The position numbers were made by a program, and so were the translations under genes. From Corallium rubrum (Eukaryota > Cnidaria > Anthozoa > Scleralcyonacea > Coralliidae), in the NCBI GenBank assembly GCA_964035015.1, contig OZ036006.1, positions 11,573,316-11,637,315 on the forward strand: 64,000 bases of DNA. The letters run 5' to 3'. The notes beneath the pieces are model-generated. The model was not told where the DNA came from, did no database searches, and saw only the letters and a program-made list of their open reading frames with translations. Within the stretch, counting starts at the first letter, position 1. Each line of letters starts with the position of its first letter. Below, piece by piece: positions 33,470 to 43,100 of the stretch.

Positions 33470-35568
33470 CCATATCAAACAAACTCCAAAACGCTTTTGG
33501 AGTTTGTTTAAGTTAAAAGTAAAAACAATTAGTATTCCTCGTTCCATGGAAAATTATCCTCAAGTGGCCAACAACCCAAATGATATCGCTCATATGTTTA
33601 ACAATTATTTCGCATCAGTGTTTAACCAGGATCCAGACATGGACCCAACACCATCAAACTACGACTACACTAATACTACCTCTCAAGGCACCTCTAACAC
33701 GCCGTTACAAACCATCAACGAATTGACCTTGTCGGAAACTGATGTTCTTATCGCGCTGAAATCCTTAGATCCAGATAAAGCAATAGGACCGGATGAAATC
33801 CCTGGCCGAATTCTCACTGCAACAGCTTACCAGATTGCCCCATCACTCTGCTGCCTATTCAACAAATCTCTCCGTATTGGTATGATTCCAGACGAGTGGA
33901 AACTGGCCAACGTTGTTCCAGTACACAAAAGAGGACCAAAACAACAAGTAGAAAACTATAGGCCTATTTCCCTCCTTTGCATTGTTTCAAAATTGTTGGA
34001 ACGTTGTGTACTCAACCATATTAGGGACTTCTTGAAAAACACCATCAATGAATGTCAGCACGGCTTTGTTCCAGGAAAATCCTGTACAACTCAACTCATC
34101 CAAATTCTAGATGCAATTGGAAGTGATCTCGACCAAGGAAAACAGATTGATGTTATTTACCTTGATATGTCCAAAGCATTCGATAAAGTAAGTCATAAAA
34201 AAATCATTGACAAACTTTATCGCTTTGGATTCCGCGGCAGCCTGCTCTCTTGGTTTCAGTCGTACCTCACAGACCGTCGGCAGCAAGTCACAGTACTTGG
34301 TGAAACTTCTTCTCCTCTACCCGTAACTTCTGGTGTGCCTCAAGGATCGATCCTTGGACCATTGCTATTCCTTCTTTACGTCAACGATCTTCCCGACGCA
34401 GTATTATCGTCCACAATAGCGACCTTCGCCGATGATACAAACTATTCAAGCGCATATCTACTGAAGCAGACAACACTCTTCTGCAACAGGACCTGAATAA
34501 CATCAATGAATGGTCACTATCTTCAAACCTTGCTTTTAACCAAACAAAATGCAAAGTTCAGACCATAACAAGAAAGAAGAAACGCGTCATGATTCCATAC
34601 TCCATGGACAATATCGAACTGAAACACTGTTCACATGAACGAGACCTTGGAGTATGGATTTCCTCTGACTTATTGTGGAAGAAACAGGTTCATTCACAAA
34701 CAGCTAAGGCCAACAAGATCCTGGGGTACGCTAGAAGAACCACAAAAAACATTAACGCCATCAGCACCAGACGTACCATCTATCTGGCAATTGTCCGTTG
34801 CCACCTTGGATACGCGTCTCAGGTTTGGAGCCCACAAACAATTGAGCTGATAAAAAATGTCGAACGAGTTCAACGACGCGCAACAAAATATATTCTTAAT
34901 CTACCTTTCCAATGTGAAATTACTTACGAGAACAGACTAATCGAAACAAACCTACTTCCTCTAACCTACTGGCACGAATATCTGGACATGGTATTCTTTT
35001 TCAAAATAATCAATCAATATATTTCATTTGACAAAACTACAATTCCTGAAAAATGCAAACCTACCAACATACCTACAAGATCTCAGATTAAAACAGATGG
35101 CAGCGCTTTCAAACAGCGATCATATAGAACATCTACGTACGGTAAATCATACCTAATAAGAGCTCCAAGAATATGGAACGCGCTGCCTCAAGAAATAACC
35201 CGGACTACCAATCTTTCAAATTTCAAAAACAAACTAAAAGAATACTACCACTCTGCTATTCTCTCTATATACCATTCTGAAGACCCACGCACCTGGAAAT
35301 CAATTTGTATTAAATGTAACTCTGTCCGTAGTCTATGTGTTTCCCCTACTTGTTGTTTTTAGACCTTCAGCTAGCTTCATATTAAACGTTTTTACTTGTT
35401 ATGTTTATATCATATAATTATATTTATATCACATATTATTTAATGTAAATCGTAGACAATCAGGACCCGCAGTAATCGGCCTCAGCTGTTGCGGTGTTCC
35501 TATCCTTGTATTTATTTATTTAGTCAAGGTAAAGTTAAATAAAATAAAATAAAATAAAATAAAATATA
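33470..35568 (+). mobile_element. 5'-truncated LINE (Jockey/CR1-type) with AAAAT tail
   Basis: Contains the end of the linker, a complete reverse-transcriptase core and the C-terminal domain of ORF2, a short 3' UTR and a tail of six AAAAT-like units (35535-35568). The endonuclease domain is absent, typical of incomplete target-primed reverse transcription. The 20-base string beginning 'gggacacgtttgtgccat' appears twice just upstream (33427 and 33459). Confidence 0.88.
33480..35362 (+). pseudogene. LINE ORF2 reverse transcriptase, one frameshift
   Basis: The first frame reads FWSLFKLKVKT, then IGPDEIPGRIL, EWKLANVVPVHK, NYRPISLLCIVSKLLE, the first catalytic Asp in VIYLDMSKAFDKVSH, SGVPQGSILGPLLFLLYVND and the catalytic pair in TFADDT (about 34424). 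Immediately after FADDT the frame is lost, consistent with one missing A in the run at 34438-34440; the original frame resumes (KLFKRISTEADN...) and continues through HERDLGVWISSDL, the C-terminal APRIWNALPQEI block and a Cys-rich end (CVSPTCCF) to a stop at 35362. Inactive for lack of the 5' part and by this shift. Confidence 0.9.
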
Positions 35569-35574
35569 TGGTAG

Positions 35575-35690
35575 TGTCCTTTCATTTCGCTCTTGACGAT
35601 GAAAAAATCCAAAGATCCTACCCTATTTTATCCACGACCCACGACCCACGACCATTAGCTACTCCCGCCCGGGTACCCAGGCTAGCCAGC
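35575..35690. repeat. Right ends of the nested fold-back
   Basis: Carries complements of 33293-33400 ('cgctcttgacga', 'gatcctaccct') and of 31735-31765 ('cacgaccattagctactccc'). Confidence 0.65.
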
Positions 35691-35840
35691 TGTGCCAAGA
35701 TCGTGTCTGTGCTATTATTTCTTGTTAATTTTCATCTTGTGTTTACACGAGAGCCGAGCCAGCCTGCCTAGCTGAGGTCTTGCTTTGAGAGACCGAGATC
35801 TTGGTTACCTAGGGTAGTTCGCCTACCCGGCTGGCGTTAA

Positions 35841-36651
35841 AGTGCCTATGAAATTAATAATATGCAGTTTACCGTTCCTTGATATCTTTTATAGTTCCAG
35901 AGTCATAAAGATTTAAAGATGTCAAAATGAAGAAAAAATATGGCACAAACAGATTGCTGATTCAGCACAAATTGTGACGTCATGTGGTTTGCATGTTAAT
36001 TTGGTGAATGTTTAAATGAACTATAGCTCAGTTACTATATGTCAGAATCAAATGAACCTTTGCACACATATAGTGCAAGATGAAACACAGTTGATAATAT
36101 CACCAATTTTGTTGTCAAGGTAACACTGTTGTACCCAGGCCCCTTGCACGGATTTTATAAAACACCATGTATTTATCGCTGTGGGAATAATTTTCAAATT
36201 ATTATAGTATAAACGTATTTTAGGCATGCATAGGTATGACAAGCACACGTCTGATATTATTTTATCCTTATCAGGACAGAGAAGGTGGTTTATATATATA
36301 ATCCGTGCAAGGGGCCTGGGTACAACAGTGTTACCTTGACAACAAAATTAGTGACATTATCAACTGTGTTTCATCTTGCACTATATGTGTACAGAGGTTC
36401 ATTTGATTCTGACATATAGTAACTGAGCTATAGTTCATTTAAACATTCACCAAATTAACATGCGAGCCACATGACGTCACAATTCGCGCTGAATCAGCGA
36501 TTTGTTTGTGTCATATTTTTTCTTCATTTTGACATCTTTAAAATAGAACTCTGGGAATACAAAAGATATCAAGGAATGGTAAACTGCATATTGTCCTACT
36601 TTTTGATGCTCTTTCAAATGAAGTAATAAAAAATTTAATTTCATAGGCACT
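35841..36651. mobile_element. TTAA-flanked fold-back, member 1 (811 bp)
   Basis: Ends AGTGCCTATGAAATTAA and its complement, flanked by TTAA at 35837 and 36652. Arms of about 320 bp pair with scattered mismatches; the inner ends are 'acccaggccccttgcacgg' and its complement. The loop is about 150 bp of AT-rich sequence. No transposase. Confidence 0.85.
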
Positions 36652-36766
36652 TTAAAAGCTTCATACATGCGACAAAAAATTTTTTTATCAGCTTTTTCCA
36701 ACATTTTAACAATTCACAAGTTCTGCTTATTCATGTACAGTTCATATTTAAAACCATGAGACTTAG

Positions 36767-36778
36767 AACTGATAAAAT
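36767..36778. repeat. Left copy of 12-bp flanking repeat
   Basis: AGAACTGATAAA immediately before the first array unit; the same 12 bases follow the array at 41285-41296. Confidence 0.65.
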
Positions 36779-36807
36779 TTTTCATGATGTCTTACACTGC
36801 TAGAGTC

Positions 36808-36825
36808 AACCGAAAAATTTCGGCT
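36808..36825 (-). terminator. Pol III terminator hairpin of array unit (first of 18)
   Basis: On the minus strand AGCCGAAA-TT-TTTCGGTT follows the tRNA 3' end: an 8-bp stem containing TTTTT. It recurs in each unit; in the unit near 40309 the run is broken to TTT by an A-to-G change on the plus strand. Confidence 0.55.
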
Positions 36826-36896
36826 GACTCGAGCGGGATTTGAACTCGCACCTTCGGGATTCCGGTCCGCCGCTCTACCTGTTGAGCTATCGAGTC
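36826..36896 (-). tRNA. tRNA-like gene, array copy 1
   Basis: Acceptor stem GACTCGA/TCGAGTC with all seven pairs Watson-Crick. Last unit transcribed in array order. Confidence 0.55.
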
Positions 36897-37075
36897 GCAC
36901 AGGGATTGGAGGCAAGTTCTATCCAACTTAAGTGCACGAGATATTCTCGCGACAACTTAACGCTAATCCGTGAGGACGTGCAGTGTTTCAATTCTATTAC
37001 AGAATCATCCTCAGAAACATGAGAAAATTTTTCATGATGTCTTACACTGCTAAAGTCAACCGAAAAATTTCGGCT

Positions 37076-37146
37076 GACTCGAGCGGGATTTGAACTCGCA
37101 CCTTCGGGATTCCGGTCCGCCGCTCTACCTGTTGAGCTATCGAGCC
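37076..37146 (-). tRNA. tRNA-like gene, array copy 2
   Basis: Acceptor begins GGCTCGA, giving a G-U second pair; same in copies 3-14. Confidence 0.52.
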
Positions 37147-37325
37147 GCACAGGGATTGGAGGCAAGTTCTATCCAACTTAAGTGCACGAGATATTCTCGC
37201 GACAACTTAACGCTTATCCGTGAGGACGTGCAGTGTTTCAATTCTATTACAGAATCATCCTCAGAAACATGAGAAAATTTTTCATGATGTCTTACACTGC
37301 TAAAGTCAACCGAAAAATTTCGGCT

Positions 37326-37396
37326 GACTCGAGCGGGATTTGAACTCGCACCTTCGGGATTCCGGTCCGCCGCTCTACCTGTTGAGCTATCGAGCC
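37326..37396 (-). tRNA. tRNA-like gene, array copy 3
   Basis: Identical to copy 2 across 71 bases. Confidence 0.52.
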
Positions 37397-37575
37397 GCAC
37401 AGGGATTGGAGGCAAGTTCTATCCAACTTAAGTGCACGAGATATTCTCGCGACAACTTAACGCTTATCCGTGAGGACGTGCAGTGTTTCAATTCTATTAC
37501 AGAATCATCCTCAGAAACATGAGAAAATTTTTCATGATGTCTTACACTGCTAAAGTCAACCGAAAAATTTCGGCT

Positions 37576-37646
37576 GACTCGAGCGGGATTTGAACTCGCA
37601 CCTTCGGGATTCCGGTCCGCCGCTCTACCTGTTGAGCTATCGAGCC
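37576..37646 (-). tRNA. tRNA-like gene, array copy 4
   Basis: Identical to copy 2. Confidence 0.52.
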
Positions 37647-37825
37647 GCACAGGGATTGGAGGCAAGTTCTATCCAACTTAAGTGCACGAGATATTCTCGC
37701 GACAACTTAACGCTTATCCGTGAGGACGTGCAGTGTTTCAATTCTATTACAGAATCATCCTCAGAAACATGAGAAAATTTTTCATGATGTCTTACACTGC
37801 TAAAGTCAACCGAAAAATTTCGGCT

Positions 37826-37896
37826 GACTCGAGCGGGATTTGAACTCGCACCTTCGGGATTCCGGTCCGCCGCTCTACCTGTTGAGCTATCGAGCC
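37826..37896 (-). tRNA. tRNA-like gene, array copy 5
   Basis: Identical to copy 2. Confidence 0.52.
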
Positions 37897-38075
37897 GCAC
37901 AGGGATTGGAGGCAAGTTCTATCCAACTTAAGTGCACGAGATATTCTCGCGACAACTTAACGCTTATCCGTGAGGACGTGCAGTGTTTCAATTCTATTAC
38001 AGAATCATCCTCAGAAACATGAGAAAATTTTTCATGATGTCTTACACTGCTAAAGTCAACCGAAAAATTTCGGCT

Positions 38076-38146
38076 GACTCGAGCGGGATTTGAACTCGCA
38101 CCTTCGGGATTCCGGTCCGCCGCTCTACCTGTTGAGCTATCGAGCC
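38076..38146 (-). tRNA. tRNA-like gene, array copy 6
   Basis: Identical to copy 2. Confidence 0.52.
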
Positions 38147-38325
38147 GCACAGGGATTGGAGGCAAGTTCTATCCAACTTAAGTGCACGAGATATTCTCGC
38201 GACAACTTAACGCTTATCCGTGAGGACGTGCAGTGTTTCAATTCTATTACAGAATCATCCTCAGAAACATGAGAAAATTTTTCATGATGTCTTACACTGC
38301 TAAAGTCAACCGAAAAATTTCGGCT

Positions 38326-38396
38326 GACTCGAGCGGGATTTGAACTCGCACCTTCGGGATTCCGGTCCGCCGCTCTACCTGTTGAGCTATCGAGCC
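38326..38396 (-). tRNA. tRNA-like gene, array copy 7
   Basis: Identical to copy 2. Confidence 0.52.
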
Positions 38397-38575
38397 GCAC
38401 AGGGATTGGAGGCAAGTTCTATCCAACTTAAGTGCACGAGATATTCTCGCGACAACTTAACGCTTATCCGTGAGGACGTGCAGTGTTTCAATTCTATTAC
38501 AGAATCATCCTCAGAAACATGAGAAAATTTTTCATGATGTCTTACACTGCTAAAGTCAACCGAAAAATTTCGGCT

Positions 38576-38646
38576 GACTCGAGCGGGATTTGAACTCGCA
38601 CCTTCGGGATTCCGGTCCGCCGCTCTACCTGTTGAGCTATCGAGCC
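38576..38646 (-). tRNA. tRNA-like gene, array copy 8
   Basis: Identical to copy 2. Confidence 0.52.
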
Positions 38647-38825
38647 GCACAGGGATTGGAGGCAAGTTCTATCCAACTTAAGTGCACGAGATATTCTCGC
38701 GACAACTTAACGCTTATCCGTGAGGACGTGCAGTGTTTCAATTCTATTACAGAATCATCCTCAGAAACATGAGAAAATTTTTCATGATGTCTTACACTGC
38801 TAAAGTCAACCGAAAAATTTCGGCT

Positions 38826-38896
38826 GACTCGAGCGGGATTTGAACTCGCACCTTCGGGATTCCGGTCCGCCGCTCTACCTGTTGAGCTATCGAGCC
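38826..38896 (-). tRNA. tRNA-like gene, array copy 9
   Basis: Identical to copy 2. Confidence 0.52.
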
Positions 38897-39075
38897 GCAC
38901 AGGGATTGGAGGCAAGTTCTATCCAACTTAAGTGCACGAGATATTCTCGCGACAACTTAACGCTTATCCGTGAGGACGTGCAGTGTTTCAATTCTATTAC
39001 AGAATCATCCTCAGAAACATGAGAAAATTTTTCATGATGTCTTACACTGCTAAAGTCAACCGAAAAATTTCGGCT

Positions 39076-39146
39076 GACTCGAGCGGGATTTGAACTCGCA
39101 CCTTCGGGATTCCGGTCCGCCGCTCTACCTGTTGAGCTATCGAGCC
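39076..39146 (-). tRNA. tRNA-like gene, array copy 10
   Basis: Identical to copy 2. Confidence 0.52.
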
Positions 39147-39325
39147 GCACAGGGATTGGAGGCAAGTTCTATCCAACTTAAGTGCACGAGATATTCTCGC
39201 GACAACTTAACGCTTATCCGTGAGGACGTGCAGTGTTTCAATTCTATTACAGAATCATCCTCAGAAACATGAGAAAATTTTTCATGATGTCTTACACTGC
39301 TAAAGTCAACCGAAAAATTTCGGCT

Positions 39326-39396
39326 GACTCGAGCGGGATTTGAACTCGCACCTTCGGGATTCCGGTCCGCCGCTCTACCTGTTGAGCTATCGAGCC
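39326..39396 (-). tRNA. tRNA-like gene, array copy 11
   Basis: Identical to copy 2. Confidence 0.52.
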
Positions 39397-39575
39397 GCAC
39401 AGGGATTGGAGGCAAGTTCTATCCAACTTAAGTGCACGAGATATTCTCGCGACAACTTAACGCTTATCCGTGAGGACGTGCAGTGTTTCAATTCTATTAC
39501 AGAATCATCCTCAGAAACATGAGAAAATTTTTCATGATGTCTTACACTGCTAAAGTCAACCGAAAAATTTCGGCT

Positions 39576-39646
39576 GACTCGAGCGGGATTTGAACTCGCA
39601 CCTTCGGGATTCCGGTCCGCCGCTCTACCTGTTGAGCTATCGAGCC
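39576..39646 (-). tRNA. tRNA-like gene, array copy 12
   Basis: Identical to copy 2. Confidence 0.52.
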
Positions 39647-39825
39647 GCACAGGGATTGGAGGCAAGTTCTATCCAACTTAAGTGCACGAGATATTCTCGC
39701 GACAACTTAACGCTTATCCGTGAGGACGTGCAGTGTTTCAATTCTATTACAGAATCATCCTCAGAAACATGAGAAAATTTTTCATGATGTCTTACACTGC
39801 TAAAGTCAACCGAAAAATTTCGGCT

Positions 39826-39896
39826 GACTCGAGCGGGATTTGAACTCGCACCTTCGGGATTCCGGTCCGCCGCTCTACCTGTTGAGCTATCGAGCC
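39826..39896 (-). tRNA. tRNA-like gene, array copy 13
   Basis: Identical to copy 2. Confidence 0.52.
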
Positions 39897-40075
39897 GCAC
39901 AGGGATTGGAGGCAAGTTCTATCCAACTTAAGTGCACGAGATATTCTCGCGACAACTTAACGCTTATCCGTGAGGACGTGCAGTGTTTCAATTCTATTAC
40001 AGAATCATCCTCAGAAACATGAGAAAATTTTTCATGATGTCTTACACTGCTAAAGTCAACCGAAAAATTTCGGCT

Positions 40076-40146
40076 GACTCGAGCGGGATTTGAACTCGCA
40101 CCTTCGGGATTCCGGTCCGCCGCTCTACCTGTTGAGCTATCGAGCC
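40076..40146 (-). tRNA. tRNA-like gene, array copy 14
   Basis: Gene identical to copy 2; its spacer has the 'cgctaatccg' variant (40212) shared with copies 1 and 17. Confidence 0.52.
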
Positions 40147-40325
40147 GCACAGGGATTGGAGGCAAGTTCTATCCAACTTAAGTGCACGAGATATTCTCGC
40201 GACAACTTAACGCTAATCCGTGAGGACGTGCAGTGTTTCAATTCTATTACAGAATCATCCTCAGAAACATGAGAAAATTTTTCATGATGTCTTACACTGC
40301 TAGAGTCAACCGAGAAATTTCGGCT

Positions 40326-40396
40326 GACTCGAGCGGGATTTGAACTCGCACCTTCGGGATTCCGGTCCGCCGCTCTACCTGTTGAGCTATCGAGTC
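40326..40396 (-). tRNA. tRNA-like gene, array copy 15
   Basis: Carries the all-Watson-Crick acceptor of copy 1 and the 'gctagagtc' 3' flank of copy 1, but a broken T run at the terminator. Confidence 0.52.
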
Positions 40397-40575
40397 GCAC
40401 AGGGATTGGAGGCAAGTTCTATCCAACTTAAGTGCACGAGATATTCTCGCGACAACTTAACGCTTATCCGTGAGGACGTGCAGTGTTTCAATTCTATTAC
40501 AGAATCATCCTCAGAAACATGAGAAAATTTTTCATGATGTCTTACACTGCTAAAGTCAACCGAAAAATTTCGGCT

Positions 40576-40646
40576 GACTCGAGCGGGATTTGAACTCGCA
40601 CCTTCGGGATTCCGGTCCGCCGCTCTACCTGTTGAGCTATCGAGCC
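40576..40646 (-). tRNA. tRNA-like gene, array copy 16
   Basis: Identical to copy 2. Confidence 0.52.
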
Positions 40647-40825
40647 GCACAGGGATTGGAGGCAAGTTCTATCCAACTTAAGTGCACGAGATATTCTCGC
40701 GACAACTTAACGCTTATCCGTGAGGACGTGCAGTGTTTCAATTCTATTACAGAATCATCCTCAGAAACATGAGAAAATTTTTCATGATGTCTTACACTGC
40801 TAAAGTCAACCGAAAAATTTCGGCT

Positions 40826-40896
40826 GACTCGAGCGGGATTTGAACTCGCACCTTCGGGATTCCGGTCCGCCGCTCTACCTGTTGAGCTATCGAGCC
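40826..40896 (-). tRNA. tRNA-like gene, array copy 17
   Basis: Gene identical to copy 2; spacer with the 'cgctaatccg' variant (40962). Confidence 0.52.
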
Positions 40897-41075
40897 GCAC
40901 AGGGATTGGAGGCAAGTTCTATCCAACTTAAGTGCACGAGATATTCTCGCGACAACTTAACGCTAATCCGTGAGGACGTGCAGTGTTTCAATTCTATTAC
41001 AGAATCATCCTCAGAAACATGAGAAAATTTTTCATGATGTCTTACACTGCTAAAGTCAACCGAAAAATTTCGGCT

Positions 41076-41139
41076 GACTCGAGCGGGATTTGAACTCGCA
41101 CCTTCGGGATTCCGGTCCGCCGCTCTACCTGTTGAGCTA
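41076..41139 (-). pseudogene. Truncated tRNA-like copy 18, left half of palindrome
   Basis: Retains the 3' acceptor strand to the D stem but lacks the 5' acceptor strand. It meets the plus-strand copy head to head at 'gagctatagctc'. Confidence 0.75.
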
Positions 41140-41203
41140 TAGCTCAACAGGTAGAGCGGCGGACCGGAATCCCGAAGGTGCGAGTTCAAATCCCGCTCGA
41201 GTC
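41140..41203 (+). pseudogene. Truncated inverted tRNA-like copy 19
   Basis: Only plus-strand copy, also lacking the 5' acceptor strand. Its 3' flank repeats the terminator hairpin and runs to about 41284, so the palindrome has arms of about 145 bp with no loop. Confidence 0.75.
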
Positions 41204-41284
41204 AGCCGAAATTTTTCGGTTGACTCTAGCAGTGTAAGACATCATGAAAAATTTTCTCATGTTTCTGAGGATGATTCTGTAATA

Positions 41285-41296
41285 GAACTGATAAAT
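41285..41296. repeat. Right copy of 12-bp flanking repeat
   Basis: AGAACTGATAAA, matching 36767-36778. The first four bases could also belong to the array unit ('agaattgaaac'). Confidence 0.6.
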
Positions 41297-41442
41297 TATG
41301 CAATTAGCACAACAAGCAAGGTGGCCTAGCCCTTCTCATGTAAACACAATAAAAATCATTTTGGCGAAGTGGGCTAGCTCGGGTTCCCGGGCTTGGGTCC
41401 TCGATATAAACACCCTGTAAGAAATATCTTAAGTTTGTGACT

Positions 41443-41600
41443 TCAAATATGTATTTTCAGTTTTTTTGAGGGTGCTGGTGTAAATTTTATGGAACACATT
41501 TCTGAAAGATCAAGTTCAGTTTCAGGGTAGGGTGGGGGTGGTTGATCTGTGGCTGGTGGTTGTATGGGTATGAGTGGATGATCTGCTGGTTGATCTGTGT
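41443..41600 (-). other. Original alpha-arrestin C terminus, out of frame
   Basis: On the minus strand the frame ending at 41443 continues the PIQPPATDQ repeats, contains the PPPPYP motif expected of an alpha-arrestin tail, and closes after an acidic, Ser/Cys-containing end. It is joined to the main frame only if the 4-nt difference at about 41596 is absent. Confidence 0.7.
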
Positions 41601-42913
41601 GTGGCTGGTGGTTGTATGGGTACTGGTGGTGGATATGCTTGTTGATCTGTGGCTGGTGGTTGTATGGGTACTGGATATGCTTGTTCATCTGTGGCTGGTG
41701 GTTGTATAGGTATGGGTGGATGATCTGCTGGTTGATCTGTGGCTGGTGGTTGAATGGGTACTGGTGGTGGATATACTTGTTGATCTGTGGCTGGTGGTTG
41801 TATGGGTATGGGTGGTGGATATGCTTGCTGACCAGTGGCAGGTGGTTGTAAGGCTATAATGGGCGGTGGATATGCTTCTTGGGGCATGTATCCCACTGGT
41901 GCACTGGGCACAGCATATGGTTGTGTGGTGGTCACAGGGTACGGTTGGAGTACCACAACAGGATTCTGGATAGGTGGTGGTAACCCAGGTTGAGCTGTCT
42001 GGACACCACTTGCAATTGTAATTGGAAATGCTATCTGTGGATCAAATGCATTAGGAATGTCCACCTCAACAATAAATGAATACTTCACATTAACACACTT
42101 ACAGTTATCAAAGCTAGCGACAATTTTTGTGGGAATATTCATTCGAACATCCTGCCAGGTTTCTTCACCCCCAGCTTGAAGTCCTTCAGTCAAAACAACT
42201 GAAGACTCAGAAAAAGTATTTTTGGTTGTTTGAGATGCACTGCTGATCAAAAGAACTTCCCTCACCAACTTGGCCTCAACCTTTCTTAATTCTTGCTCAG
42301 TTTCCCTATTATCGAGTTCAAATGAGAATATTATCGGCTCTCCAACATGGAATGCTTGTTTGTTTATCTGACAGCGGAGACGTATTGGACCAGACTTACA
42401 GCAGCAGCAACACAAGACTTTCTCTTCAGAAGCTTGCGCCGGCTCTAGAAGGTGGGGGAGTGTTTGACTGAAGTCGGTTGGCGGAGGAACGACTTTAAAA
42501 GGAACCTTTTCCTCGAGTTCCGATTTCAGCTTCCAGTCATTATCCAATGCTATCTTCATGTAGTAACGAACGTAGCTCTCGTCGAAGTCACATGTCGGTG
42601 GGATGTTGCTTGGCAGTTCGTAGCTGAACGGATAGCTAAAATTTCCAGGACCTAGCAGTATTTTGTCCTGGTCTGGACCGGTGGTCAAAAGTACTAGTTT
42701 ATCTTTAAAATATCGCTCGTTGTTCCAGTGCATCTCCTTGTCGTCCCCAGAATATGTGGTCCAGCGACAGTAACTCTTGCCTTTAAATTTCAAGATCAGA
42801 TTGCGGAATTCGATTTCTTCTTCGTAAAGTAAAACGACTATATTGCCAATAATGGCTTCTCCGGGGTAGTAGAAGCCTTTGGGATCGGCAAAATTCACTC
42901 TGTATCTCACCAT
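41522..42913 (-). CDS. Alpha-arrestin (ARRDC-like), tail frameshifted
   Basis: 463 codons, intronless, ATG at 42911-42913. Arrestin N domain about residues 5-150 (GFYYPGEAIIGNIVV; LGPGNFSYPFSYELPSNIPP), a five-Cys cluster at about 168 (LCCCCCKSGPI), arrestin C domain about 172-300 (FHVGEPIIFSFELDN; IPTKIV), and a Pro/Tyr/Gln repeat tail built of PPxPIQPPATDQ(Q/P)AYP units. Alpha-arrestins link membrane cargo to NEDD4-type ubiquitin ligases through PPxY motifs in the tail. Near 41596 one repeat reads 'gatctgtgtgtggctgg' where its sisters read 'gatctgtggctgg': four extra bases. The current frame then ends in Thr/Ser/His-rich sequence. The adjacent frame keeps the repeat, reaches PPPPYPETELDLSEM and stops at 41443. 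So this allele or assembly probably encodes a protein without its usual PPxY end. Confidence 0.88.
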   Translation of the reverse strand: MVRYRVNFADPKGFYYPGEAIIGNIVVLLYEEEIEFRNLILKFKGKSYCRWTTYSGDDKEMHWNNERYFKDKLVLLTTGPDQDKILLGPGNFSYPFSYELPSNIPPTCDFDESYVRYYMKIALDNDWKLKSELEEKVPFKVVPPPTDFSQTLPHLLEPAQASEEKVLCCCCCKSGPIRLRCQINKQAFHVGEPIIFSFELDNRETEQELRKVEAKLVREVLLISSASQTTKNTFSESSVVLTEGLQAGGEETWQDVRMNIPTKIVASFDNCKCVNVKYSFIVEVDIPNAFDPQIAFPITIASGVQTAQPGLPPPIQNPVVVLQPYPVTTTQPYAVPSAPVGYMPQEAYPPPIIALQPPATGQQAYPPPIPIQPPATDQQVYPPPVPIQPPATDQPADHPPIPIQPPATDEQAYPVPIQPPATDQQAYPPPVPIQPPATHRSTSRSSTHTHTTTSHRSTTPTLP

Positions 42914-42999
42914 TTTGAAAACGGATTATTTATTTGCTGGCTTGACAGTGATACTGATATTGCGTAAGTGAGCTTTTAAAAGTTGGCCATGATAGGTTT

Positions 43000-43100
43000 G
43001 GTAGGGGGGGGGGGGGGGGGCTGAACTTCGACCGCTGAAGGAGCGAGAAACCTCTAGGGGGGGCCGGGAGCATGCCCCCCGGAAAATTTTGATATCTAAG
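43000..43100. mobile_element. hAT terminal relic
   Basis: A run of about 18 G followed by 'gggccgggagcatgcccccc' and 'ggaaaattttga' resembles the subterminal part of the hAT at 24170-24215 ('gggggcatgccccccccgaa'). Lies 90 bp upstream of the alpha-arrestin start. Confidence 0.5.

Larger units (their letters stand above)
36779..41284 (-). repeat. Tandem array of 18 tRNA-like genes, 250-bp period, plus inverted end copy
   Basis: Exact 250-bp period. Each unit is a 71-bp tRNA-like gene on the minus strand and a 179-bp spacer. The tRNA-like part has a 7-bp acceptor stem, GCTC/GAGC D stem, a D loop with GG, internal A-box (TAGCTCAACAGG) and B-box (AGTTCAAATCCC), and a T loop TTCAAAT. The anticodon arm is poor: C at position 33, mismatches at both ends of the stem, and 34-36 reading GGA without the long variable arm of tRNA-Ser. 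A T5 run lies about 9 bases past the 3' end, inside a short hairpin, suited to stop RNA polymerase III. Units are almost identical. Amino-acid identity cannot be given; tRNA-derived repeat or tRNA pseudogene array is likelier than decoding tRNAs. Small open frames repeating in the array are by-products. Confidence 0.9.

Noticed and set aside
36779..41284. CRISPR-like array
   Set aside because: The whole 250-bp unit is conserved, with no variable spacers, and the context is eukaryotic.
36840..41329. Repeating 60- and 92-codon open frames every 250 bp
   Set aside because: They are frames through the tRNA-like genes and spacers; both strands are open by chance and the A/B boxes explain the conservation.
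41597..41851. Plus-strand Trp/Gly-rich frame of 84 codons
   Set aside because: Antisense of the proline-rich repeats of the alpha-arrestin gene.
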